Below, piece after piece: positions 10,201 through 20,938 of a stretch of 33,195 nt of DNA (its first letter is position 1; every line of letters begins with the position of its first letter). The stretch is taken from positions 1 through 33,195 of the forward strand of contig MCGO01000324.1 of the NCBI GenBank assembly GCA_002104985.1, in the 5' to 3' direction. The notes under the pieces were generated by a model. It made no database searches, was not told the origin of the DNA, and saw nothing but the letters and a program-made list of their open reading frames with translations. Position numbers and translations under genes: made by a program. Source of the DNA: Rhizoclosmatium globosum (Eukaryota; Chytridiomycota; Chytridiomycetes; Chytridiales; Chytriomycetaceae).

Positions 10201-12228
10201 CGAATTCTGGTAAGGCTTCACAAGATTGACTGAGGATTTTGAGTAGAAGGTGGCGCGATTTTGGGTCACATTCGTCGAGAGCGTCCACAATCAGGAGAAT
10301 TGTTTCGTTGTATGGTGTATTCATTTGCTTGTGATGTTCGCCGAGAATGTTCAGTCCGCCAATTATGAGGGATTGGAATGCTTCTATTGGTCGTGAAATG
10401 AGACTTGATTTTCCAGATTCGGCAACCTCCAATATGTTTTGATCCATCACTGCCTCCATATGTGCCTTGACAACGGGGAAACGAGACGCCAAGTCCCATG
10501 CCATACTTGCTACAACCTTTTCTGGCGAGTTCTTTTGTTCGTCGTTATGGCGACAAAAGAAGACAGATCCAAGTTTGAATCCATCTGGTTGAAACTTGCT
10601 CAACCTAAACGCAATAATGGATTTTCCAGTCCCCGCCCCTCCGTTCACCCACAGAACACGTTCATTTGATTCGCGCCATTGAAGTACTACCGAATCCACC
10701 CACTCGCGTGTTCCAACCACGTACTCAGCTTCATAGTTTTCCAAATCAACCGAGAAATCCACAGGCTGCAACCAATTCTTCAACAAAACCCTTCCCACAC
10801 CATCCTCCTCCTCAATCCCAGCCCGTTTCACAACACCACCACCACCCGACCCAGAAACCTTCGCCAATCGACTCTCCACCTGCTCAACCACAGCCCTAAC
10901 AGCCCCCTCCCACCCCTCCGTCCCAGGAACCAACCCCTCAAAATCCACATACATCAACCCACTCGTAATCAGAAACGGAACCGCCAGTTCCCGACTGGCC
11001 ATCAACGCACCCACATCATCCCCAGCCATCTTATCAAACATCCGCACAGGAACCATTGGCTTCTGCAAGTCTGCTGCGAACTTGATTTCGCGGTTACAGT
11101 TCGCGGAGGAGAGGTACGCGCGGGAGAGGCAGATGAGGAGGAGTGAGGATTTGAGGACGCCTTCGACCATTCCTTTGTATATATCTGTATCCATTTCTCG
11201 GTCGTCGATCCAGATTCGCAGTGTAGGTGTGTGTTGGAGGAGGGATGTGTGTAGGCTTTTTACGAGGTGTTTTGTGGACCAGCTGTGTTGGAATGGAGAG
11301 GAATCGGAATGTTAATTTAACAACGGATGAGATGGTGAAGGACGTACGAATATGATAGCATTACGTCAAAGCTCTTTTCTGAGGAAATATCCTGTGTGGT
11401 AGAAATGATCTTGGGTTTTGACGTGACTGTGGTTGGGATGATGGACGTGTTTGGATTTTGTGCTGTGATTACAAATACAGATGGCAGGACTTTCTTTGAT
11501 GTCGCTTCTGTGTATACTCTCTCCAACGTAGAATCACTGTTGAGCACTGCACGGATCCCATCGTCATCATACTGCAACATAAAGTTTGATAATTCCGGAA
11601 AACAGCGGATAATCTAAACGAAATATTTAGATTCTGTGTCTGAGTCAGAGGGAGGTTTGTTGGAGTGAATTCCACCCTTTCCAGATGTTCATTCCCAGTA
11701 ATTCTACACCCTTCATCAATCAGCGCTTTCAAACACAGAACGCATGCCACGCCATCCCGCAAGTAAGAGAAAAGGGAACGTAATCACACTTAGTCCGCAC
11801 CTCAGACCTCAACTCCTTGACTCCAAGATCCTCCACCTCCAACACCAACGGATCTCCACCCGCCTCAAAAACAACTTTAAATCTGAATGGATGCGGCTGA
11901 AAGAAGAAGATGAGGTCCGTTGTTGGGTTTGAGCACTTTGACAGGATGGTCTTCAGTTTGACGTCTGGTGTTGGTTTCAGTGTGTTGAGTGTGGTGCTTT
12001 GGGATCCAGTGTATGCGTAGAAGAGATCAAAGGAGACGGTTTGGAGTTCGAATGTTTCTTTGATCTGGTGTTTGAGTGGATCAGTTGGTTGCTGTACTCT
12101 GACAAGAAACTAATGAATTTGGCACTCACAGCGGCTTTGAGAACACTCACGCGAGCTTCACTGATCTCAACGGAAAGTTCATCGTCTGCATCTCCCTTTC
12201 TGGGTCGCACTGTCACAACATTCACCAT
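7278..12228 (-). CDS. NLR-like receptor: PB1-like N-terminus, TIR domain, NACHT NTPase, WD40 repeats
   Basis: Exons in order: 12228-12130, 12091-11801 (3' end uncertain), 11571-11348, 11282-9704, 9656-7278; about 1,520-1,560 aa. The N-terminus looks beta-grasp/PB1-like and ends in an acidic YDDDG loop. The TIR domain starts near 11376 (FDVMLSYSW), continues with RIWIDDREMDTDIYKGM and LICLSRAYLSSANC, and has a Glu at 11089-11087 in the position expected for the NADase catalytic Glu. The NACHT module has a Walker A GGAGTGKS (10642-10619) and a Walker B ILLIVDALDECD (10300-10265), then a winged-helix-like part and HKSLKDFLTD, typical of fungal NACHT proteins. The C-terminus has 11 clear and one degenerate WD40 repeat. 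By family knowledge, ligand sensing by WD40 drives NACHT oligomerisation and TIR activation (NAD+ cleavage or death signalling). The 11572-11800 junction is ambiguous: a direct intron from 11800, a donor near 11732, or a lost base at 11757 all keep phase. Confidence 0.88.
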
Positions 12229-12610
12229 TTTCACACAAACAAATTGATTCAAGGCTAAATGTGTTATTCAAAAACATTTACAACAATAACCATACACAGC
12301 ATCGTCCAACAGGGGAAGTGGGGGAGAGAAGGAAGGTAAATGACGGGAAACAAGCAGGGGAAAGTAAAACAAACACAGAAACAAACAGAGGACTAAAGAT
12401 AAAACAAAAGAGATAATATGTAAAGCTAAACAGGAGGGGATTGTGAGGAAGTAAATGATAAGAAAGGGGAGGGAGTACAAAAATATACAAAAAAAAGTTC
12501 AGGTATCAACAGAGAGGGTTAAATGTCCAAAACAAGTAGAGCAGTGCGTGAAAACGATGGAGACTGAGAGTGTGGCTGTATGAACGTGTATGAAATCACA
12601 CAAGCGCTCT
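12229..12610. other. intergenic; pyrimidine-rich promoter region of the NLR-like gene
   Basis: Between the Skn7-like stop and the NLR-like start, both minus strand. Read on the coding strand, 12300-12480 is strongly C/T-rich, a common feature of fungal promoters and 5' leaders. It must also carry the 3' UTR of the Skn7-like gene. No ORF here is convincing. Confidence 0.45.
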
Positions 12611-15026
12611 TCACACATCCAACAGATAATTCCTCACGCCTCCAACACACTCCTCCACAGCTTCAACAAGTTCCTCAAACTTGATTGGTTTCGTAACAAC
12701 ACCCGACATCCCCACATCCATATACGTTTCCTGATCCTCCTCCGTAACATCCACACAGCTCATTCCAAGAACAACCATATGTGGCATTGCCTCTTTGATC
12801 TGACGTGTGGCTTGGAGACCGTTCAGGCTTGGAAGCATCTGTTCATTGTTGTTGGGTTGTGGGTTGAGTGGGGGTGGAGAATGGGACTTTTTCTTTAGTT
12901 TGCGAAAGGTTTCTTTGGTGTAGGGGTTGTTGTGGAATTAAGGTAACGAGTGACTTACAATGTCCATTACGATCAAGTGGTATGGCGATGAAGTTCGGGT
13001 TGATGAGCAGGGAGATGGAGGGAGGCTTGGTTCGCGTGTGCTAGTTATTAACGCAGGGGTTGAGCTGCGGGATGGGGGTGCAGGTGGGCTCAAGTATGTG
13101 GATGAACTTAAGGTGCTTGATGTGTTGTGAAAGCGAGGTGTAATTTGGTGGAAGGTTGGAGGGCTGATTGGGTATTCAGTGGAGTCAGCGTCATCTATTT
13201 CATGGTGTGAAGTCGGGCGAAGCACTTTTTGGACTGCTTCCAACCCTGTTGACGCGGTTTCGCAGGTGAAGTTGAGGTGGCTGAGGTACGAACACAAGAT
13301 TTTGCGGTAGATTGCACAGTCATCCACGATCAAGACTCGACGATGAGGGAAGCTATTGGAAGGGGTGGCGGTCCAAGCATCAGAAATCCATTACTAACGC
13401 AGAACAATCAATCACCACTTACTTGCAAGCAGGGGGTAAAGATGACACGTTAAAGTTGAACCGAGAAGGATGCTCAATTCTACGTCTTCGAAGAGCAAGC
13501 TCACGTGCTCGATGTTGTCGTAATTCGCGTTCTCCAAGCACAAATTCTGCCACCTGAACTTCATCATCGACACCAAAGTCTTCATCTGGACACACATCTC
13601 TCCAAAACTGGCGCTCCACAGGGTCCATCTCTTCAATATCGTCTTCATCCAAAGTCCTCAACACACCTTCCACCACTTCCTTTACAGATTTTGTCGTTCC
13701 TGGACCGCTGTTTTCACTTGAACAACTTCTTGTTTGGTGGTTGAGACGTCAGTCCAGACGCCCTCAAGTTCTTGTTTGAGTGCATCATGTCTTTGCTGCA
13801 TATTCGATACAGATTGCATGAGTTGTTGCACATGTTCAATAAGGGGATCTGGCTGAGGTGACTGGTAGTGAGGAGGTTGGTGATGGTAGTAGTTGGGCGG
13901 AGGAGGAGGAGGGGGTTGGTGATGGTGATGTGGGCTTTGGTGGTGCATATGTTGAAATTGTTGTTGTGGGTAAAATGGCTGTTGATATTGCTGTTGCTGG
14001 TGCGACGAAGAATATACTGCAACTTGGGTCTGCTGGTGCATCATCACAGGGGACATTACTACTGCTTGGAATTGAGGGCTGGTGCTGCCGGTGGTGGTAC
14101 AAAGTGAGCTGACTGACGAACTTGTGCTCGTAGTTCTTTGTAATTTCCGCAACTGATCCGTATCAGCAGGCGTTGGCCTTGGCATATACTCTGAGTACGA
14201 CACACCGGGAACAGTGTGCGGAGACGGGGCGGGATAGGGAGATTGGGTAGTCGCGGAAAAGGGAGGTGATTCAAGCGACCGCCCTTCCTTCTTTACAACA
14301 TTTGAAATTGGAAGCACGAGTTGTTCGCTGTCTGAGTCTGAATCCTCGTCCTTTGGGCTTTGTGTGGGAGACTTTTTCACACCAGAGGAAGCGGGTTTTG
14401 AAGCGGCCCGATCGCGGCCCTTCTTAATACGGGATACTTTGTTGAGCAAGTGCGGACAGGCCAGTTTGAAGAAGGGGTGTTTGAATTCGCACTGCTTACC
14501 AATCTCGTGAGTGAGTCACCTTAGGAAAGAGAAGCAAGAAGCAAGTTACCACGTTGGAGGGGCTGCTTCGCTCGGCACCCTTCACCTTTTTGAATTGATA
14601 CTTGTTCAACTGGCGCACAAACGAGGCATAGTTTGAGTGAGTTCCAAGGCGTGGCAGGGCAGCAGTGACAAAGACGCCAATGTCCGGGATCACGAACGAT
14701 TCGCCTGAATTCGACCAGTGGATTGCGTGTGCGAAAGAGCTGTCTCCGAGGACACTGTTTTGATTGGTGGTTGGTGGTTGGTTGGTGGGATGGTGGGTGG
14801 TTAGTAGGGGCAATGATAGATCTAACGGTCCAGCAACGGAGTTCCCCACCCACCCAAACACTCACTCACTCGCACGCACACACTCACTCACTCACCTGTA
14901 CAGGTTCCGCACAAACACATTCGCATTGCTCTGGATCTGTCTCTGTCCCTGCATCTGTCCAGTAGCACTAGAGAGTGGTGGTGGTAGCAAAGGAGTTGAG
15001 GATGAAGAAGGGTCGCGGTTGTCCAT
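12611..15026 (-). CDS. SKN7: Skn7-like transcription factor: HSF-type DNA-binding domain, coiled coil, FW module, response-regulator receiver
   Basis: Exons: 15026-14896, 14754-14550, 14491-13423, 13352-12959, 12838-12611. The HSF domain begins FVRNLY and includes IHWSNSGESFVIPD and SFVRQLNKYQFKKVK, then HPFFK and a basic KVSRIKK. A Ser/Pro/Gln/His-rich region with an ESPPF motif follows, then a coiled coil (about 13870-13690) and a module ending FWRDVCP (13607-13587). The receiver has the acidic pair in LIVDDC (13324-13319), the phospho-accepting Asp in VMDI (12964-12962) and the conserved Lys in VTKP (12691-12689). It is split by an insert of about 78 Ser/Pro-rich residues before the Asp. 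One base is missing at the run 13689-13692; restoring it gives about 675 aa. Skn7/Prr1 proteins take phosphate from histidine phosphotransfer proteins and control oxidative and osmotic stress genes in the nucleus. Confidence 0.9.
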
Positions 15027-16519
15027 CAAACAAAAAATGGAGATGGGTCCAAAATCAAAACCTCGTTTGACAAGGCACGTTTTTTGGGTTTTCTTCAGAT
15101 GCTGCGGATGTTTCCGCATCCCCTTTATTATTTGTTGACTCGTGGATCAGGTAAAAATTATACTGACTTAATAAGCAACGCCCTGGCCCCCTCTGACAAG
15201 GCTGATACAGGCGGAACTCTCCGTGTGCGGATGCTTCCGTTGCTCATCTATTGCTTTTATATATGCTGGATTCTCTTGTGCACAAACGAGGTACTACATT
15301 CTTCTATCCCTCTCTTGTAAAAGCCAATCACACCATCCCGCACCCACTATTTACACGACTCAATCAGCTCAAGCTCTTTTTCATTCATTGCCCCCAATCT
15401 TTCCATTCATTCTCCTTCGGATAGTCGATGATCACATGATGGAGCTCTTGTTCAAACATGTAGCATCCTCCCCCACTTTCTTATCTCAAGGAACAACATC
15501 AACAACTCGTTCAGCATATCATTACTAATGTTTATACTGCCAGTGTTCATAATAGCCACCGGTCTTGATGTCAACACATTCGATTTGGGTGCAATCGCCA
15601 TTCTGCTTGACCTTTGAACTTCCGACACCAGCCCACCCCGAAAACCTGAAATTTCTGCGCGTGCCGAAATGGTATCACAGACGTTTCAACAAGGGAAGCC
15701 GGTCGCACCTTGCTTTCTAGGCTTGTATAGTGTATGTGGTATGTCGTCTCTATATTTGATGTATCTTTGATGCACTGGCTGACGTTGTGATACCTGTTTA
15801 TAGGAGATGAATTTGTTTGCTGACGGCAGCATCCGCCTTCCATGTTTCGATGATTCAATCACTTGTTTGCATGAAATGAGTGAACTATATCGGCTAGAAT
15901 GTGTCTGGTCATGTGTCTGAACGGTCATTTTCCTTGGCGCGTGTTGTATTTCTTGGGTGTAAATCCCATTCGGGATTTTTTTGTTGCCGGTATACTTTGT
16001 TAACTTATTGAAGTTAGAGCCCGGCATTGCACTTTGAAAATCATTGTCTGTTTGTCCTAGACTCATAGCTGCCACCCCTTCGACAATTAGGGCTGAAAAT
16101 GCTTTGCTATAATACTGCATAACGAGCCGCCATTGAAAACTCGCAAACATTCTCGATCGGTCATATTGAATGTCAGTGCTTGGCTCGATTTTTTTCTCTC
16201 TCTCTCAAGACTCTATGCTTGGGTGGCAAAGCCCTCATTCATTCAAATTTGTTGGCGTTCCTTTCAAAAAGCGGATACTTTTTCCGGATGGAGCTCTATA
16301 TCGGTATCGTAGCCAGCAGTCTCGAAAATTGGACTTGACCCTTTCATCCCAATCAAAAAACGTACAAAAGAAGAAGGCTTCCATAGGAATTACATTATTG
16401 GAAAGTGGTAAGAATATACATATGGGGGTAAGGAAAAAAAGCTACGTAACAGATATAGAGAGTCCTAAACATAAAAATATAGAGGTGCGTATACGGAACC
16501 TTCCTTGCAGCCCAAAACA
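15027..16519. other. 1.5-kb intergenic region
   Basis: Contains the promoter of the Skn7-like gene on its left and the 3' side of the next paralogue on its right. A 154-codon minus-strand frame (15686-16150) shows no motif, biased codons or splice partners. No tRNA, repeat or mobile element is recognised. Confidence 0.4.
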
Positions 16520-18504
16520 TCAATGCGCACTCGGAGCAACCATCCTCGCCGAAACATCCACCTCAAATTCACTCCCAAAACCCATCCCTTGCACAGCCAC
16601 AGGCGACGGCGAAATCCACTCCGCCTTCTCCATCCCCAACCCCTTCACAGAAAACTCCTGCCCCGGACAAATCTCATCCCAAAACTCACGCTCCTCCGGC
16701 TCCATCTCCAATATATCCATTTCCTCATCATCCAGCGCGCGGAACACGCCTTCGAGGACGTCTTTGAGAGGCTTTTGGCGGGACTGGAGCAGTGTGCGGA
16801 GGGACTCTAGGTCGCGTTTTGCGGCGGCGATTTCGGCGAGGGTTGATTCGGTTTCGGTGAGGATTTGGGTTTGGGTTTGGTCTAGGGTTGAGAGGACTGA
16901 GAGGAGGTGGGAGGGGGAGAGGGGAGAGGGGGGAAGGTTGAGTGGGTTAATGGTGGGGATTCGCTGAATTTTACTTCTTTTTTGATGCCGGTGGATGTGG
17001 AGGTGGAAGAAGTGGTGCTATCCATGCTCAGTGTTTTATGAAGGGCAGAAGGAAGGAGAAATTTTTCGGGACTGGAGGGGTTGCTTGGCTTTCGAATGCG
17101 TTTTAGGAAAGAAGGTTTCGCGGAGGGTATAATATCTGGCTTGGTCATTGACGCGAATGGATAGATAGTGTCCATCGCAAAAGGTGGGTAGGTATCCTTG
17201 GTGAAATCCTGAAGAAAACATTAGGTAAGCATTAGCCAATACGAAAGGTAGCTGAAAACATACATATTTTAGCGGCGCATTAAATTTAACAGGAAAGTTG
17301 GAGCTCTGGGTATTAATAATAGAGTAGAGAGCATCCGTCACTTTATCCTCCTCATCCCCACCAATACCGTCCGAAACAGGAGACCGATAATCCCTATAAT
17401 ACGGACAAACTTCTCTCCAAAATCCAAGCTCCTCCTCATCAATATCCTCAAGGTCAGCCTCTTCCTCCTCCAAAGCCTCGAAAAACCGACTGGCGACTTC
17501 CGTAACAAGCCTCTTTCCAAGTGCAGCATACATCTTAACATCCCCAACCTCTCTCCGCGTTGCAGAAACCTGACATCGCGTGTCACAGATGTGGCTTTGT
17601 AGCTGGGCCTGTCTGGCTTCCAAGTCCGCAGCAACTTGGTTCACGTGGTCTGTGGCGGCAATCACAGGCGATGGGACAGTCCACGGATACGGCGGCGATT
17701 CACTGCTTGATTGAGTGCCCATCATCCCGGATCCAGGGATCCCACCACCACCCGTGGTTGTGCTCATCCCCGTCTCGCTGTCTGAATCGATCGTAGGCAA
17801 AGGACCCGCCTTTGGCTTCTGTGGTATGATAAGGGTGGGTAAGGGAAAGCAGGGGAATTAGTAGTCAGTTTGGCGGCTTCATCAGTTAACCCTTAAATGT
17901 TTTGGGCTTTTCTTTTGGAAGTTGACGAATCAATGTGTGTACCTTTTTGACGCGTTTCACCATGTGCAGCGTCTCCGGCGATCCACGGACAAAGTAGGGG
18001 TGTCTAAATTCAGGGCAAGGCTATGAGCCAGTTGAGTTTGGGGTCCCGTTTAGTAACCAAGGTGGATGAAAACAGGGTTGAAAAGGGGATAGCCTAAGAC
18101 ACAGAAGCCTAATAAAATCTCAATTCACGTACCGGTTCTCCCGGTTGGCAGCGCTCTGATGCCTTCACCTTTTTGAATTGGTATTTGTTGAGCTGTCTGA
18201 TGAAGGAGGCGTTGTTTTTGTGGGTAGCAAGGTTTTGCTGCTGGAGGATGTTGTTTGCAAAGGCGGCCTGGTCGGGAATGACGAAGGAGCAGCCGTCGTT
18301 GGACCAGCGGATCACTGTGTGGTTGACTGGATCATTCACTACGCTGTGGTTCGTTGGTTGTGATGAAGGGGAGGGATCAGTTCCACCACCAAACGTGTCT
18401 CTTCGCTGCATATCTAACCTGTACAAGTTACGGATGAAGCTATTTGGCTGGCTCGATGCTTCCGATGCTGCCGATGAAAGTGATTGGGAGCGGCTCTTCA
18501 GCAT
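16520..18504 (-). CDS. HSF-domain protein with two FW modules, no receiver domain
   Basis: Exons: 18504-18419, 18343-18133, 18020-17943, 17818-17264, 17208-16520. The HSF domain starts SFIRNLY and contains VIRWSNDGCSFVIPD, SFIRQLNKYQFKKVK and RHPYF, ending MVKRVKK. Then come DSDSET, SESPPYPW, a helical region and FWREVCP (17422-17402). A linker with SFLKRIRKP resembles a degenerate copy of the region after the HSF domain. It is followed by SESPPL, a Leu-rich coiled coil and FWDEICP (16684-16664). The last exon changes frame once near 16909-16911; one missing C in a C run restores it and makes that exon 690 nt, giving about 539 aa in all. Intron 18344-18418 is 75 nt and stop-free, so it can be read through in frame, but paralogy supports splicing. 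The protein should bind DNA as an HSF-type factor; the FW module role is unknown. The TGA at 16520 ends the gene. Confidence 0.82.
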
Positions 18505-19232
18505 TTGCTGCCAATATTTTGCTTTGGCGCCCGGCCCTTTTTTTTAGTTAGGTAAGTTGACTGAACAATTTTGAGAGGTGAGCAAAGGAAATATTCAGGC
18601 AAGCATGACATTAAGTGAGGTTTTTTCAATGTTGGGTATTCAAAAGGGAGGATTTAGGCTGGGTGAGGGATGAGGTGGGGGCGCAGAGTGGTGCTATCAC
18701 AGCTTGTCATGATTCACAACCCTCATCAATGATGGGTGTCTTGGACACCAGCCCACCGCTGCCTGCATCTCTAACCTTCACTCAGAATTGCGCAGCAATG
18801 ATGCACGAGTTGTTGTTATGCAATGCCTGGTAGGCAGACGCTCATCGAAAGAAATATACCGATTTCGTTTTAATTCAGGTAAGCTCCAGTATTCACGTGG
18901 TCCCACAAATTTATGAACTAATCAAAATAACAATGCTTCCAAACATAGCGGTATCTTTTCTCAATTAATGTGAGCCTTAAATTTCAATGTGCGCAGAGCT
19001 ATGACACCATTCCCACTCAATCTCTCTTTTCCACAACCATTATTTTGAACTTCTGTTAGTGTAAAAGTAACCAAATCAACACTACAATTTTAACCCCTCT
19101 ATTTCAAATATACACACGTAGAGTCCCCACAACGAAAAAACAAAACAAATACAACAACGAGATCAAACCCATTCCCCCCATTTCAACTCCTCCGAACCCA
19201 CAAGCCCCCTTCTTTCGCGAAGAAAACCCTCT
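18505..19232. other. intergenic region between HSF-domain paralogues
   Basis: Carries the upstream region of the 16520-18504 gene and the 3' region of the next paralogue. Frames here are short and without motifs; nothing else is recognised. Confidence 0.4.
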
Positions 19233-20938
19233 TTACTCCTTCAATTTCGCACCACGTAACCCAAACCGCGCAACCCCAACCTCACCTCTTGCCTCAAACT
19301 CATCACCAAGACACACATCCCTCCAAAACTCCAACTCCTTCGGATCCATACCCCAAACCTCCGTCTCCTCTCCCTCCAACGCATGCACAATGCCGTCAAT
19401 CACGTCACGCATGGAGTTCATGCGGTCAACAATGTTTCTGTGGAGGATGTGTGTTTCGTGGGTTGTTGTTTCGAGGGTCGCGTGGATTCGTTGGGTTTCG
19501 TGGGTGGTGTGTTGGTGGCGGTGTTCGAGGTGGGTTAGGAGGGGGTGGATGGTTTGGGTTTGTGGGTGGGGTTTGTGTGAGGTGGGGTTTGGAGGGAGAG
19601 GTGGTGAAGTGGGGTTGATTAAAGGGTTTGAGGGTGGATGGGGGTTGATGGAGAAGGCTGCGTAGGGGTGGAATTCCTTGAATTGGTGGTTTAGTTTGAA
19701 TAAGGAGGAGGAGGAGGAGGGAATTTTGTTGGACGTACATGATTTCGGGGCTTGAGGGCTTCGTATTCGTGAATGCAGTTGGATGAAGATGAAGAAAACA
19801 TTGTCGAGTTTGTTTCTTCGTCGCTTGATGACATTGGGGTCCCAACATCTGTCCGAAATGGACACACGTCTTCCCAGAATTGGCGTTCGACGGCGTCCAT
19901 ACATTCGAATTCGTATTCCTCTTCATCGAGGCCACGGAATACGTTGTCGACTATAGTTCGAACGCGGGGACGGTCAACAAGGAGTGTCCGGTTCAAGGTC
20001 CGTATGTCATTGTATGTTGACGATACGTCCTTCCACATACTTTCCACGTCTAATTGTATTCGGTCCATTCGTATTTGCGTGTCAGATATTTTGTTGATGG
20101 CGTTGAATGACCAGGGATGATTTGATGGGAAGAATGGGATCCAAGGTGAGAAAGGAGGCGAATCACTTAATGTGCTGTTGCTGCAGATTTCAGTTTGTTC
20201 GAGTTGCTGTGTACGCGTCCAATCGGGTGCAGTCACAGGTGGCTTCTCAGAACTTGCGACTGTTTCCGAGTCGGAATCGACGACGACGGTGGCGATATCT
20301 TTTCGCGTTTGTCTTCCCTATTTTAATTAGTAGATGGTTGTCACGAGTGAGAGTCAGTATTATTCGGATGAGGCTAATTTCCCGATCACCCCACTCCAAA
20401 ACCTATCTATTAAATGGGGCTGATCTATACTTCACCTTTTTGACACGGCAGACCAGATGAAGCGTGTGCATTGATCCATGAATGAAATAAGGGTGTCTGA
20501 ACTCCGGGTGTGGCTGGTGTCATGAAGCGTTAGTAACCAGGGGGCCTTATGAGGGTAATGACAATTAAAGACTCACTGTTTCGCTAAGGTTCTGTCGCTC
20601 TGTCGCTTTAATCTTTCTGAACTGGTATTTGTTGAGTTGACGTATAAAGGATGCAAAGTTCTTGTGGGTGGCGAGTTTGGGGAGGACGATGTTTGCGAAG
20701 GAGGCAATGTCAACGATGATGAAGGATAGGCCATCAGGAGTCCACCGGATGATGTTATGGTTATCAGGATCACTGACGACTCTTATTTGAAAGGCTTAGC
20801 TGGAGCAGATAGACAGTGGAAGGAGGGATAAGGGTGGTATGGTACATACTTGTATAGCTTCCGGATAAATAGATTCGCCCGCAAGTTTGTGGTCTCTGGA
20901 GAAGATATGGAATGCGATGAAGCTCGACTTTGGAGCAT
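19233..20938 (-). CDS. HSF-domain protein with two FW modules, no receiver domain (third paralogue)
   Basis: Exons: 20938-20850, 20781-20577, 20513-20436, 20317-19739, 19676-19233; every junction is GT-AG and in phase, giving 464 aa without correction. The HSF domain runs LFIRKLYK, IIRWTPDGLSFIIVD, SFIRQLNKYQFRKIK, RHPYF and CRVKK. Then come DSDSET, SDSPPFSPW, a helical region and FWEDVCP (19879-19859). A linker EFHPYAAF leads to TSPPLPP, a His/Thr-rich coiled coil and FWRDVCL (19328-19308), where the usual Pro is Leu. The same layout as the 16520-18504 gene marks it as its closest relative. It is likely a nuclear DNA-binding regulator without phosphorelay input. Its start is head-to-head with the gene at 21408. 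Confidence 0.85.

Larger units (their letters stand above)
12611..20938 (-). repeat. tandem array of three paralogous HSF-domain genes
   Basis: Three minus-strand genes in a row share an HSF domain, DSDSE-type and SPP[FYL] motifs, a coiled coil and the FW module. The intron after the NLY/KLY tripeptide interrupts the codon at the same position in all three. The second and third also share a 78-nt exon ending in VKK and a five-exon layout. This is best explained by tandem duplication; the two five-exon genes are the closest pair. Confidence 0.85.

Noticed and set aside
11676..11756. An exon at 11756-11676 using a GG splice acceptor
   Set aside because: It needs a non-canonical acceptor; canonical or lost-base alternatives give the same phase, so it was left as unresolved.
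13858..14112. Plus-strand frames opposite the His/Pro/Gln-rich part of the Skn7-like gene
   Set aside because: Low-complexity shadow of the minus-strand coding sequence.
15686..16150. A 154-codon minus-strand frame in the intergenic region
   Set aside because: No motif, biased codons, splice sites or promoter support; composition is like the surrounding noncoding DNA.
16170..16967. A 265-codon plus-strand frame
   Set aside because: Its second half is antisense to the coiled coil and FW module of the minus-strand HSF-domain gene, whose protein is clearly conserved with its paralogues.
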